A stretch of 45,097 bases of DNA from positions 1 through 45,097 of the forward strand of contig DATMZG010000113.1 in NCBI GenBank assembly GCA_035560415.1, read 5' to 3'. The stretch comes from DATMXT01 sp035560415 (GTDB taxonomy: Bacteria; Bacillota; Clostridia; Oscillospirales; Feifaniaceae). The notes below the pieces were generated by a model. The model ran no database searches. It saw nothing but the letters and a program-made list of their open reading frames with translations, and was not told the origin of the DNA. Every line of letters starts with the position of its first letter. The first letter of the stretch is position 1. The translations under genes and the position numbers were made by a program. This document shows positions 17,243-26,208 of this stretch, one piece after another.

Positions 17243-19092
17243 ACTACTACGAAGAAGAGGCGCATGTGCGCAAAATAGACGCCCGGATGTGGAAGCGGAT
17301 GCTGTCGCTGCTTGGCCCCTTTAAGCGCCACCTCATCACGATTGTCGTCATCACCCTCATTTCGGGCGGCGTCGACGTCGTCATTCCGCTCTTTCAGACC
17401 TACGCCATCGACCACTTCATCGTCCCCGGCACACTGGACGGCATCTGGACTTTCTTTGCCGTCGGCTCGTCGGTGGTGCTCTTTCAGGTCGTCGTGGTCG
17501 TCATTTACTGCCGCATCGCCTTCAAAGTGGAGATCGGGTTTGGCAGAGAGCTCAAGCGCAGCACTTTTGAGCAGCTTCAAAAGCTCTCTTTTTCCTATTA
17601 CAACAAGACGCCGGTCGGCTACATGCTGGCGCGCGTGCTCTCCGACGCCGACAAAATCAGTATGATGATGGCCTGGGGGCTTCTCGACTTTTTGTGGTCG
17701 GCAGTCTACGTCGCGGGCGTCCTTGTCTCGATGGTCATTTTGTCGCCCCGGCTCGCGCTGCCCATCATCGCCATCGTGCCCTGCGTCGCGCTCCTGACCT
17801 GGTGGTTCCAGAGCCGCATTCTCGACACCAACCGGCTTGTGCGCCGGGGGGCCTCCCGAATTGCCGGCTCCTTCAACGAGGGCATCACGGGGGCCAGAAC
17901 CTCCAAGACCCTCGTCATGGAGGCTTTCAACGACGAGGGGTTTGCGGCCCAGACGGCTTCGCTCTATAGAGATTCGGTCAAGAACTTTCACTACACTTCG
18001 CTTTTCACCCCCATCGTCATGTTTTTCGGCTCGATGGCCACCGCCGTCGTGCTGTGGCGGGGCGGGGAACTCGTCCGCTCACAGCTCATGGCCTTTGGTG
18101 TGCTGTCTGTCTTCATCACCTACTCGGTCAGCATTTTCGAGCCGGTGCAGCAGCTGGCCAAGCTCTTTGCCGACTTTATCGGCATGCAGGCCAACATTGA
18201 GCGGGTCGCGGGACTGCTTGACGCAAAGCCCGACGTCGAGGACTCGCCCGAGGTCGTCGCCCGCTACGGCGACTGCTTCAACCCAAAGACCGGGAATTTT
18301 GAGCCGATTCAAGGCGACATCGCTTTTGAACATGTGTTCTTCCGCTACGGCGAGGCCGAGCGGGAGGTCATTGAGGACTTCAATTTGACAGTTCCCGCAG
18401 GCTCCATGGTGGCCCTGGTCGGGGAGACGGGGGCGGGAAAAAGCACCCTCGTCAATTTGCTCTGCCGCTTTTTTGAGCCGACGCAGGGGCGCATTCTCAT
18501 TGACGGACGGGACTACCGCGAGCGCTCACAGCTCTGGCTCCACCGGAATCTCGGCTATGTGCTGCAAAGTCCGCATCTCTTCTCGGGCTCCATCGCCGAC
18601 AACATCCGGTACGGCAAACTCGACGCCACGGATGCGGAGCTCAAAGAGGCGGCGCGCCTCGCCTGCGCCGACCATGTGGCGCTGCGCCGGGCTGAGGGCT
18701 ACGACTTTGACGTCGGCGAGGGGGGAGACCGGCTTTCGACCGGCGAAAAGCAGCTGATCTCCTTTGCGCGGGCCATTGTCGCGCACCCCGCCATCTTTGT
18801 GCTCGACGAGGCCACAAGCTCGGTCGACACCGAGACCGAGCAGCTCATTCAAAGCGCAATTGCACGGGTTTTAAAGGGGCGCACCTCCTTTATCATCGCC
18901 CACAGGCTCTCGACCATCCGCATGGCCGACCTCATCCTGGTCATTGAGGACGGCAAAGTCGCCGAGCAGGGCACCCACGGCGAGCTCATTCGCAAGAAGG
19001 GCGCCTATTATTCCATGTACACGAGGCAATACGCCGCGCAGGCGGTCGAGGAGGTGCTGCATGAAGGTCGTACTCGTCCCGGACTCGTTTAA
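17239..19092 (+). CDS. ABC exporter half-transporter, subunit with catalytic Glu
   Basis: This 617-residue partner has the six-helix domain and an ATPase domain with Walker A GETGAGKST (from 395). Its signature motif is degenerate, LSTGEKQ (from 499), whereas Walker B is canonical with Glu524 in LDEATSSVD. Its Walker sites plus the LSGGQ of the upstream subunit give one full ATP site; the reciprocal pair gives the degenerate site. Such complementary loss is the mark of an obligate heterodimer. It begins with ATG overlapping the upstream TGA by four bases. Its 3' end overlaps the glycerate kinase gene by 32 bases in another frame, so the last about 10 residues are co-encoded. Confidence 0.94.
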   Translation: MNYYEEEAHVRKIDARMWKRMLSLLGPFKRHLITIVVITLISGGVDVVIPLFQTYAIDHFIVPGTLDGIWTFFAVGSSVVLFQVVVVVIYCRIAFKVEIGFGRELKRSTFEQLQKLSFSYYNKTPVGYMLARVLSDADKISMMMAWGLLDFLWSAVYVAGVLVSMVILSPRLALPIIAIVPCVALLTWWFQSRILDTNRLVRRGASRIAGSFNEGITGARTSKTLVMEAFNDEGFAAQTASLYRDSVKNFHYTSLFTPIVMFFGSMATAVVLWRGGELVRSQLMAFGVLSVFITYSVSIFEPVQQLAKLFADFIGMQANIERVAGLLDAKPDVEDSPEVVARYGDCFNPKTGNFEPIQGDIAFEHVFFRYGEAEREVIEDFNLTVPAGSMVALVGETGAGKSTLVNLLCRFFEPTQGRILIDGRDYRERSQLWLHRNLGYVLQSPHLFSGSIADNIRYGKLDATDAELKEAARLACADHVALRRAEGYDFDVGEGGDRLSTGEKQLISFARAIVAHPAIFVLDEATSSVDTETEQLIQSAIARVLKGRTSFIIAHRLSTIRMADLILVIEDGKVAEQGTHGELIRKKGAYYSMYTRQYAAQAVEEVLHEGRTRPGLV

Positions 19093-20155
19093 GGGGTGCG
19101 CCTCCTCATCCGAAGTCTGCGGCTATATGAAGTCGGGCGTCCTTGCGGCTTGCCCGGACGCCGAAGTCATCGCAATTCCGGTCGCCGACGGCGGCGAGGG
19201 CACCGTGGATGCGGTGCTTGCGGCCACAGGCGGCAAGCGGGTGACGGCGGCGGTACAGAGTCCACTCGGCGAGCCTGTCACGGCGTCTTACGCCGTCGTG
19301 GGGGACACCGCCGTCATTGAGGTGGCGCAGGCTGCGGGACTTGCGCTCGCCCGCGGGCGGGTCGGGGAGGCCTCGACCTACGGCGTCGGCCAACTCATTG
19401 CCGACGCTTTTCACCGCGGCGCAAAGCGGGTCACGCTGGGGCTTGGCGGGAGCGGCACAAACGACGGCGGCTGCGGCATGGCGGCGGCTTTAGGCGCCCG
19501 CTTCTATAATAAGGAAGGGCAAACATTTATTCCGACCGGCGACACTTTAAAAGACATCGCCCGCATTGAGCTGTCTCCTCCGCTTCCGCTCGAGGCCATG
19601 TGCGATGTCGACAATCCCCTGTGCGGCCCCGCGGGGGCGGCCCACGTCTACGGGCCGCAAAAAGGGGCAAAGGACCCTGCGGCCCTTGACGAGGGCCTGC
19701 GCCATCTCGCGTCACTCCTTCCGGCAGACGCCGAGCTTCCGGGCGCGGGAGCTGCCGGGGGGCTTGGCTTTGGCGTAGCCGCCCTGCTCGGCGGGACGCT
19801 GCGCAGCGGCATTGACGCGATGCTCGACCTCGCCCGCTTTGAGGAGAGTGCGAAGGGCGCCGACCTCATTTTGACCGGCGAGGGCCGCATGGACGGGCAG
19901 ACGGCGCGCGGCAAGGTGCCGGTCGGCGTCGCCCGCAGGGCGAAATCTTTTAGAATTCCGGTCGTCGCCCTCTGCGGCGCACTTGCACCGGGGTACGAGG
20001 CGGTCTATGGGGAAGGGGTCACGGCGGTCTTTTCAGCCTGCCGGGGGCCACAGTCCCTTGAGGAGGCCATATCGGGCGCCCCCGCCGGGATTACCGCCGT
20101 GACGGCCGACATCGTCCGGCTTTTGGTTGACAAGGGTGACCAAAAAGAGATATAA
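19061..20155 (+). CDS. Glycerate kinase (GarK/GlxK family)
   Basis: This 364-residue cytoplasmic enzyme of the Gly_kinase family phosphorylates glycerate with ATP, feeding it into lower glycolysis; bacterial members of this family usually give 2-phosphoglycerate. Diagnostic parts are VVLVPDSFKG at the N-terminus, PVADGGEGTVDA (about 41-52), GLGGSGTNDGGCG and LILTGEGRMDGQT near the C-terminus. ATG 19061 is preceded by GAGGAGGTG. The gene starts inside the end of the ABC gene, so it is translationally coupled to the exporter, an odd functional pairing. The yicC promoter lies inside its last 30 bases. Confidence 0.95.
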   Translation: MKVVLVPDSFKGCASSSEVCGYMKSGVLAACPDAEVIAIPVADGGEGTVDAVLAATGGKRVTAAVQSPLGEPVTASYAVVGDTAVIEVAQAAGLALARGRVGEASTYGVGQLIADAFHRGAKRVTLGLGGSGTNDGGCGMAAALGARFYNKEGQTFIPTGDTLKDIARIELSPPLPLEAMCDVDNPLCGPAGAAHVYGPQKGAKDPAALDEGLRHLASLLPADAELPGAGAAGGLGFGVAALLGGTLRSGIDAMLDLARFEESAKGADLILTGEGRMDGQTARGKVPVGVARRAKSFRIPVVALCGALAPGYEAVYGEGVTAVFSACRGPQSLEEAISGAPAGITAVTADIVRLLVDKGDQKEI

Positions 20156-20156
20156 T
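20127..20156 (+). promoter_or_regulatory. Consensus sigma-A promoter of the yicC-thiN operon
   Basis: A perfect TTGACA (20127-20132) and perfect TATAAT (20151-20156) are 18 bases apart. The element lies in the last codons of the glycerate kinase gene, and the TAA stop is part of the -10. It probably drives the long housekeeping operon to 33310. Confidence 0.85.
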
Positions 20157-20190
20157 ATTCCAGATAAAGCAGTGAAGGGGTTTATGTTGT

Positions 20191-21069
20191 ATGGCCAAGA
20201 GCATGACCGGCTACGGCAGGCATCAGGCGATCGTGGGCAACCGCGAAATTGTCGTGGAGGTACGCTCGGTAAACCACAGGTATTTTGATTTCAACTGCCG
20301 GGTTCCAAGGGCTTACGGCTTTTTGGAGGAGCGGCTCAAGACCCTCACCCAGGGCTATGTGACGCGGGGCAAGGTGGAGCTCTATGTCTCGGTGACGGGG
20401 CTTGACGGCCAGCCTACGGAAGTGCGCCTCAACCGGCAGCTCTTAGAGGGATATCTTTTTGCGCTTCGGCAGATAATTGAAGAATACGGCGTGAGGGACG
20501 ACCTGTCGGTCTCGACTTTGGCGAAAAACACCGAGATTTTCAACGTCGTGCGGCAGGACGAGGACGCCGAAGAGGTCTGGCGCGACGTCGAGGGCGTCGC
20601 CGTCGCGGCCCTGACCGCCTACCGCGACATGCGGGCGGCCGAGGGCGAGCGGCTCTCAAAGGACCTGCTCGAGCGGCTTTGCGCAATTGAGGCCACGCTG
20701 CCCGAAATTGACGCGGCTTCGGCCCGCTCGGTCGTCGACCAAAGAGAGCGCGTCACGGCGCTGCTTGCGGAGCTTTTGGGCGCCGCCACTGTCGACTCGG
20801 GGCGCATTGCGACTGAGGTCGCGCTCTACGCCGACCGCATTTCAGTCACTGAGGAGGTTGTGCGGCTCGCCAGCCACATCGGGGAGATGCGCAAGCTGCT
20901 CTACGGCGACATGGTCTCCGGCCGAAAGATGGATTTCCTGCTTCAGGAGATGAACCGCGAAATGAATACGATAGGCTCGAAGTGCCAGCGCAGCGAGATT
21001 GCCATGCTCGTGGTCGACAACAAGGCCGAGCTTGAGAAAATCCGCGAGCAGGTGCAGAATCTGGAGTAG
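20191..21069 (+). CDS. yicC: YicC/YloC-family endoribonuclease
   Basis: This 292-residue protein matches YicC/YloC, now considered an endoribonuclease that takes part in RNA turnover. Recognisable parts are the N-terminal MTGYGR (5-10) and EVRSVNHRYFD, and the C-terminal GRKMDFLLQEMNREMNTIGSK, all family hallmarks. Length is the usual about 290. ATG 20191 has GAAGGGG eleven bases ahead. As in B. subtilis it heads the remA-gmk-rpoZ gene set. Confidence 0.95.
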   Translation: MAKSMTGYGRHQAIVGNREIVVEVRSVNHRYFDFNCRVPRAYGFLEERLKTLTQGYVTRGKVELYVSVTGLDGQPTEVRLNRQLLEGYLFALRQIIEEYGVRDDLSVSTLAKNTEIFNVVRQDEDAEEVWRDVEGVAVAALTAYRDMRAAEGERLSKDLLERLCAIEATLPEIDAASARSVVDQRERVTALLAELLGAATVDSGRIATEVALYADRISVTEEVVRLASHIGEMRKLLYGDMVSGRKMDFLLQEMNREMNTIGSKCQRSEIAMLVVDNKAELEKIREQVQNLE

Positions 21070-21082
21070 GGGGATAAAATAA

Positions 21083-21334
21083 GTGCAGCTCATCAACATC
21101 GGTTTTGGAAATATGGTCTCCTCGGCCCGCATCATCGCGATTGTCAGCCCCGAGTCGGCCCCCATCAAGCGCACGATTCAAGAGGCCAGGGACACCGGCC
21201 GCCTCATTGACGCGACTTACGGCAGGCGGACGCGCGCCGTCATCATCACCGACAGCGACCATGTCGTGCTCTCGGCCATTCAGCCGGAGACCGTGGCCGG
21301 CCGCTTTGAGGTCGACGGGGAGGACGAAGAATGA
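21083..21334 (+). CDS. remA: RemA-like DNA-binding regulator (DUF370)
   Basis: This 83-residue protein belongs to the RemA/DUF370 family (INIGFGNMV, then ARIIAIVSPESAPIKR and GRRTRAVIITDSDHVVLSA). In B. subtilis RemA binds DNA as a ring and activates biofilm matrix and osmoprotection genes. The start is GTG at 21083, with a G-rich site about ten bases upstream. Its stop overlaps the gmk start as ATGA. Whether it controls matrix genes here cannot be read from the sequence. Confidence 0.94.
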   Translation: MQLINIGFGNMVSSARIIAIVSPESAPIKRTIQEARDTGRLIDATYGRRTRAVIITDSDHVVLSAIQPETVAGRFEVDGEDEE

Positions 21335-21945
21335 CCGACAGGGGCAGTCTCATCGTGCTCTCAGGCCCCTCCGGGGCCGGCAAGGACACGGTGCTCGGTC
21401 CGCTCCTTGCGGAGCTCGAAAACCTCACCTATTCCGTCTCGGCGACGACCCGCGAGCCGCGCCCCGGCGAAGTCGACGGCAAACATTATCACTTCATCAC
21501 AAGAGAGCGCTTTGAGGCGCTTGTCAAAAACGGGGAAATGCTGGAGCACGCGCAGTACGGCGGCAATCTCTACGGTACCCCCAAAAGGCCGACCGACGAA
21601 ATGCTTGCGGGCGGCAGAGATGTGCTGCTGGTCATTGAAGTGCAGGGCGCCCTTCAGGTCAAGGCGCAGCGGCCCGAGGCCATCATGATTTTTCTGGCGC
21701 CGCCGAGCGTCTCGGCGCTTGAGGCGCGTCTGCGCGGGCGCGCCACCGAGTCGGACGAGGCCATTGCCGAGCGGCTTCTGACCGCCAAAAGGGAACTCGG
21801 GCTGGCCGAAAAATACGATTACATTGTCATTAACGACAACGACGACGTTGTGCGGGCCAAGGATGAAATTGCCTCCATCATCAGGGCGGCGCGCTGCCGC
21901 GTGGAGTCAAGGCGTGGTCTTTTAAGCAGGATAAAGGAGCGATAA
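21331..21945 (+). CDS. gmk: Guanylate kinase
   Basis: This 204-residue cytoplasmic enzyme converts GMP to GDP with ATP. The P-loop is GPSGAGKDTV (11-20); a Lys-Asp replaces the more usual Lys-Ser/Thr after GAGK, which is also seen in some clostridial Gmk. The GMP-binding block TTREPRPGEVDGKHYHF follows, and the LID region holds RLRGRATESDEAI. The gene is fused by ATGA to remA and followed five bases later by rpoZ, the conserved Firmicutes order. Confidence 0.97.
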   Translation: MTDRGSLIVLSGPSGAGKDTVLGPLLAELENLTYSVSATTREPRPGEVDGKHYHFITRERFEALVKNGEMLEHAQYGGNLYGTPKRPTDEMLAGGRDVLLVIEVQGALQVKAQRPEAIMIFLAPPSVSALEARLRGRATESDEAIAERLLTAKRELGLAEKYDYIVINDNDDVVRAKDEIASIIRAARCRVESRRGLLSRIKER

Positions 21946-21949
21946 GAAT

Positions 21950-22168
21950 ATGGATAGACCCAAGACCGGCATGTTGTACCCGACGATTGCCGAGCTCACG
22001 AAGGGTGGCGTATGCCGATATGCGCTGGTGATTGCGACGGCGAAGCGGGCCCGGCAGCTCGCGGCCTCCGCCCGCAACTCCGGGGCCATGCTCGACGAAA
22101 AGCCGGTCAAGACGGCAATTAACGAGATCGCGTCGGGCAGGGTGCGCATTGTGGAATACAAAGACTGA
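21950..22168 (+). CDS. rpoZ: RNA polymerase omega subunit
   Basis: This 72-residue protein has the omega core: YPTIAEL near the N-terminus, RYALVIATAKRARQL (about 24-38) and the C-terminal KPVKTAINEIASGRVRI. Omega binds the beta' C-terminus and helps RNA polymerase assembly. A site AAGGAGCGAT precedes ATG 21950. In B. subtilis coaBC follows next; here a gene-free, structured 129-base gap leads to priA. Confidence 0.93.
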   Translation: MDRPKTGMLYPTIAELTKGGVCRYALVIATAKRARQLAASARNSGAMLDEKPVKTAINEIASGRVRIVEYKD

Positions 22169-22182
22169 GTATATGCCATCAC

Positions 22183-22233
22183 TTAGGAGTCAGGATGAAA
22201 AATCCTCCCGGATTTTCGCTTCCTCACTCCTAA
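22183..22233. repeat. Long imperfect inverted repeat between rpoZ and priA
   Basis: TTAGGAGT (22183-22190) pairs with ACTCCTAA (22226-22233), and AAAATCC (22199-22205) with GGATTTT (22210-22216), with near-complementary AGGA/TTCCT segments between. The whole 51 bases can fold into one long stem with a four-base top loop. No U-run follows, so it is not a typical terminator. It sits where coaBC lies in related operons. Confidence 0.7.
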
Positions 22234-22297
22234 ATTGCATTATCCGGCAAATAGACCATCCGCCAAAATTTCGGCGGCGTAAGGAGGCGGCGGGCGG

Positions 22298-24730
22298 ATG
22301 ATTGCGAAAGTCGCGGTTGACCTGCGCATTTTCTCCATTGACAAGGCGTACGACTACCTGCTGCCGGCGGCTTTTGACGAAGTCGCAAAGCCCGGCATGC
22401 GGGTCATTGTGCCCTTTGGAAGCGGCAACAGGCGCATGCAGGGGCTCATATTGTCCCTTGAGGAGACGACGCAGTACAAAGGCGTCAAAGAGGTGGCGCA
22501 GCTTCTTGACGATGAGCCGCTCTTAACCCCCTCCCAGCTTGCGATGCTGCACTTTGTCAGGGAGCGGTGCTTTTGCACTTTTTTTGACGTGCTGCGCACA
22601 ATGCTGCCGGCCGGAATTCGCTACGAGCCGGCCGACATTTTGGAGGTTGTCGCCCCCTCCCCGGGCGACGAGGAGCTTATTGGCACAATTGCAAGGCTTC
22701 GCGCGCCGACGGTGGAGCGGCTTTCAGCCGAGCTTGGCCGGCCGGTCGCGGGCGACGTCGCGCGGCTTTTAGCGGCCGGGGCCCTGCGCAAAAAGGCTGT
22801 GCGCACGGGCCTGTCCGAGGGGACGGTGCGCAAAATGGCCCGCCTTGCAGTCTCCTCCGAAGAGGCGTCCGACTACATCCGGTCACTCGGGCCGTCCGGG
22901 AAAAAGCACGAGCGCGCCTTAGACGTGCTGCTGACCGGGGACGAGGTACCGGCAAATGAGGTCTGCTATCTGGCCGGCGTCACGGGCAGCGTGCTGCAAA
23001 CCCTCGCAAAGCGCGGCCTTGTCGAACTCTTCGAGCGGGAGGTTGTCAAAAACCCCTACGCCGGCAAACTCGTAAACGGCGTGTCCGCGGGCCCCATTGA
23101 CCTCACGGATGAGCAGCGCAAGGCCACGGACGGAATTGCGCGGCTTATGGACGCAAAAGAGCCCGCCGTCGCCCTGCTCTTCGGGGTGACAGGCTCGGGC
23201 AAGACGCTGTGCTATCTCTCCCTCATTGACCGGATGCTCGAACAGGGCCGGGGCGCCATTGTCTTAGTGCCCGAAATTGTGCTCACGCCGCAGCTGACCG
23301 ACCGCTTCATCGGCCGGTACGGCGACAAGGTGGCGGTGCTGCACAGCGGTTTAGCCGCCGGCGAGCGCCGGGACGCGTGGAAGCGCATTCGAAAAGGGGA
23401 GTGCCGCATTGTCGTCGGCACCCGCTCGGCCGTCTTTGCGCCGGTCGAAAACCTCGGGCTCATCGTCATGGATGAGGAGCAGGACAGCGCCTATAAGTCC
23501 GAGAGCACGCCGCGCTACCACGCCCGCACGGTGGCGAAGTTCCGGGCCGCAAACGAAAATTGCACGCTGCTGCTCTGCAGCGCCACCCCCTCAGTCGAGA
23601 GCTATGCGGCGGCAAAGGATGGCAAGTATCACCTCTTTACACTCGACAATCGCTACACGGGCGCGGGACTCCCAAAAGTCATCGTGACCAATCTCAGAGA
23701 CGAACTCTCGGCCGCCATCTCCTCAGTCACGGGGCCGACACTGGCGGGCGAGCTTCAAAAGACGCTTGACGAGGGCAAGCAGGCCATTTTGTTTTTGAAC
23801 CGGCGGGGCTACAACACCTTTTTGTCCTGCCGGGAGTGCGGGGCCGCCGTCACCTGTGACAACTGCAGCGTCTCCATGACCTATCACGCCGCAAACGGGC
23901 TTCTCATGTGCCACTACTGCGGCAAGACGGTGGAGGTCCCGCCCGTCTGCCCCACCTGCCACCACGGGCAGCTGCTCCGCAGGGGATTTGGCACTCAGCG
24001 GGTGGAGGAGGAGATTTCAAGGCTCTTTCCGGACGCCCGCCTCCTGCGCATGGACACCGACACGACCTCCTACAAAATGTCCCACGAGGAGATGCTGCTC
24101 GAGTTTGCCGGCGGCAGGTACGACATCCTCATCGGCACACAGATGGTGACCAAGGGGCTTGACCTGCCAAACGTCCGGCTTGTCGGCGTGCTCTTTGCCG
24201 ATTCGCTCCTCTTGCAGGACGACTTTCGGGCCTCCGAGCGCGCTTTCGCGCTGCTGACCCAGGTGGTCGGCCGGGCGGGGAGGGCCGACACGCCGGGGCT
24301 TGCGGTCATTGAGACTTTCGTGCCGGAAAACGCCGTCATTGAGCTGGCCCGCAGACAGGACTACATAGGCTTTTTCGAGGGCGAAATCGCCTTTCGGCGC
24401 ACGGCGGTCTACCCGCCCTACTGCGACATATACCACATCGTCTTTTCTGGTGAGGATGAGACAAAAACCCGCGGCGCATCTGAATTTTTTGTTAACCATT
24501 TGAGTAATATCTTCAAAAGGGAGCAAAGCCATAGTATAATTATGACTAAGGCCTTGCCTGCCCCCATGAGCCGAATCGGCGGAAAATACCGCTTTCGCAC
24601 CCTCATCAAATGCCGGGACAACGCCGCCCTGCGGCAGCTTCTCGGGGACGCCTACGCGGGGCTGCTTGGCGACAAGGCCTATACCGGCGTGACCTGCGCC
24701 ATCGACCTCAACCCCTACAGCGTCACATAA
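22298..24730 (+). CDS. priA: Primosomal replication-restart helicase PriA
   Basis: This 810-residue DNA helicase reloads the replisome at stalled forks. The N-terminal 3'-DNA-binding domain (VDLRIFSIDKAYDYLLP) is followed by the helicase core with Walker A GVTGSGKT (296-303) and Walker B MDEEQD. A zinc-binding insert comprises four pairs of cysteines: CRECG, CDNC, CHYCG and CPTC. Helicase motifs V-VI include GTQMVTKGLDLPNV and QVVGRAGRA. Length is typical. ATG 22298 has AAGGAGG ten bases upstream. Confidence 0.97.
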   Translation: MIAKVAVDLRIFSIDKAYDYLLPAAFDEVAKPGMRVIVPFGSGNRRMQGLILSLEETTQYKGVKEVAQLLDDEPLLTPSQLAMLHFVRERCFCTFFDVLRTMLPAGIRYEPADILEVVAPSPGDEELIGTIARLRAPTVERLSAELGRPVAGDVARLLAAGALRKKAVRTGLSEGTVRKMARLAVSSEEASDYIRSLGPSGKKHERALDVLLTGDEVPANEVCYLAGVTGSVLQTLAKRGLVELFEREVVKNPYAGKLVNGVSAGPIDLTDEQRKATDGIARLMDAKEPAVALLFGVTGSGKTLCYLSLIDRMLEQGRGAIVLVPEIVLTPQLTDRFIGRYGDKVAVLHSGLAAGERRDAWKRIRKGECRIVVGTRSAVFAPVENLGLIVMDEEQDSAYKSESTPRYHARTVAKFRAANENCTLLLCSATPSVESYAAAKDGKYHLFTLDNRYTGAGLPKVIVTNLRDELSAAISSVTGPTLAGELQKTLDEGKQAILFLNRRGYNTFLSCRECGAAVTCDNCSVSMTYHAANGLLMCHYCGKTVEVPPVCPTCHHGQLLRRGFGTQRVEEEISRLFPDARLLRMDTDTTSYKMSHEEMLLEFAGGRYDILIGTQMVTKGLDLPNVRLVGVLFADSLLLQDDFRASERAFALLTQVVGRAGRADTPGLAVIETFVPENAVIELARRQDYIGFFEGEIAFRRTAVYPPYCDIYHIVFSGEDETKTRGASEFFVNHLSNIFKREQSHSIIMTKALPAPMSRIGGKYRFRTLIKCRDNAALRQLLGDAYAGLLGDKAYTGVTCAIDLNPYSVT

Positions 24731-24808
24731 TACGGCGACCGCTTGCCGCAAAGGCGGATGTCCCGCGCCAAAGAGACTTTTTCGGCGGGGCAGTGCATGG
24801 AGCGGACA

Positions 24809-25291
24809 ATGGCCATCAGAAAAATCCTCGACGCCTCTAAAGAGAATAACGCGCTTCGCCGCAAGTCCCGCCCGGTCGAGAAGTTTGACAAAAGACTTGC
24901 CGACCTCCTGGACGACCTGCGCGACACCCTCTACTGCGCCGACGGGGCGGGGCTTGCGGCGCCGCAGGTCGGCGTCCTGCGCCGGGTGGCCGTCGTCGAC
25001 ATCGGCGACGGGCTCATAGAGCTCGTCAACCCCGTCGTGGTGGAAAAGGGCGGCGAGGCCGACGGCGTGGAGGGCTGCCTGTCGGTGACCGGCACAAACG
25101 GCTATGTCATCCGGCCCAAATGGGTGCGGGTGGAGGCCTTTGACCGTAACGGCGAAAAGGTCTCAGTCGAAGGGACCGACTTCAAAGCCAGAGCCCTCTG
25201 CCACGAGATCGACCATCTCGACGGTATTCTTTTTACCGACATCATGTACGCCGTCTATGAGCCGGAGCCGGACGAGGACGAGGAGAATTGA
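24809..25291 (+). CDS. def: Peptide deformylase
   Basis: This 160-residue metalloenzyme removes the formyl group from new protein N-termini. All three motifs are present: GAGLAAPQ (46-53), EGCLS (88-92) with metal ligand Cys90, and HEIDH (132-136) with two His ligands and the catalytic Glu. I chose ATG 24809 because it gives the normal MAIRKI start and has GGAG six bases upstream; an in-frame ATG 22 codons earlier would add an unconserved tail. The enzyme acts opposite to the next gene, fmt, whose start lies two bases after this stop. Confidence 0.96.
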   Translation: MAIRKILDASKENNALRRKSRPVEKFDKRLADLLDDLRDTLYCADGAGLAAPQVGVLRRVAVVDIGDGLIELVNPVVVEKGGEADGVEGCLSVTGTNGYVIRPKWVRVEAFDRNGEKVSVEGTDFKARALCHEIDHLDGILFTDIMYAVYEPEPDEDEEN

Positions 25292-25293
25292 GC

Positions 25294-26208
25294 ATGCGCA
25301 TTTTGTTCATGGGGACGCCCGAGTTTGCCGCCCTCTCGCTTTCGGCCCTCCTTGCGGCCGGACACGAGGTGACGGGCGTCGTCACCCAGCCGGACAAGCC
25401 GGTCGGCCGCAAGCAGGTGCTGACCCCGCCGCCTGTCAAGGCGCTTGCGCTCGAAAAAGGCCTGCCGGTCTGGCAGCCCGAGACCCTGAAAGGCCGCGCC
25501 ATTGAGGGGCTTTTAACAGACCTTGACGCCGTTGCGGTTGTGGCCTACGGGCGGATTTTGCCCCGCTATGTGCTGGAAGCGCCGCGCTGCGGCTGCATCA
25601 ACGTCCACGGCTCGCTGCTCCCGAAGCTCCGGGGGGCCGCCCCCATTCAGCGCAGCATCATAAACGGCGACGCCCTCACCGGCGTCACGACCATGGTTAT
25701 GGACGCCGGAATGGACACCGGCGATATGATATTGTCAAAAGCGGTTGAGATTGGGGAGTACGAGACCTCCGATGAGCTCTTTTCCCGGCTTGCGCCAGTG
25801 GGGGCGGGGCTTCTCATTGAAACCTTGGCGCTTGTTGAAGCGGGCACAGCCCCCCGCACACCGCAGGACGAGGCGCTCGCCACTTACGCGCCGCCCCTTG
25901 ACAAGGCCGAGGCGCCTTTAGACTTCACAAAGCCCGCCGCGGTCCTTTCAAAACAGGTCTGCGGGCAAAATCCCTGGCCCGTCGCTGAAACTATGTTATT
26001 CGGCAAACGTCTGAAAGTGTACGGCGCCCGCAAGGGCGGACCTACAAATCTTGCGCCCGGCACCGCAAACGGGACGCCGGCGGGGCTGTCCGTCGCCTGC
26101 GGGGACGGGGAGCTGCTCATTTTGACCGACATTCAGCTTGAGGGCGGCAAGCGCATGTCCGCAGGCGTATTCTTAAACGGCAGGCCCGTAAAGGAGTTAA
26201 AACTGTAA
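25294..26208 (+). CDS. fmt: Methionyl-tRNA formyltransferase
   Basis: This 304-residue enzyme formylates initiator Met-tRNA using 10-formyl-tetrahydrofolate. The N-terminus MRILFMGTPEFAA and the catalytic region INVHGSLLPKLRGAAPIQ with the following MDAGMDTGDM are diagnostic; they hold the catalytic Asn, His and Asp. A C-terminal OB-like tRNA-binding domain follows. ATG 25294 has AGGAG eight bases upstream. TTG 25288 is too close to that site. The stop abuts the next start with no gap. Confidence 0.97.
   Translation: MRILFMGTPEFAALSLSALLAAGHEVTGVVTQPDKPVGRKQVLTPPPVKALALEKGLPVWQPETLKGRAIEGLLTDLDAVAVVAYGRILPRYVLEAPRCGCINVHGSLLPKLRGAAPIQRSIINGDALTGVTTMVMDAGMDTGDMILSKAVEIGEYETSDELFSRLAPVGAGLLIETLALVEAGTAPRTPQDEALATYAPPLDKAEAPLDFTKPAAVLSKQVCGQNPWPVAETMLFGKRLKVYGARKGGPTNLAPGTANGTPAGLSVACGDGELLILTDIQLEGGKRMSAGVFLNGRPVKELKL

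Noticed and set aside
18944..19060. N-terminal extension of glycerate kinase
   Set aside because: The additional residues are Arg/Ser-rich frame-shifted ABC sequence; ATG 19061 has a good ribosome site and the conserved N-terminus.
24521..24541. GTATAAT hexamer inside priA as an internal promoter for def-fmt
   Set aside because: No acceptable -35 at 16-18 bases upstream was found, and def lies 270 bases away with operon-type spacing.
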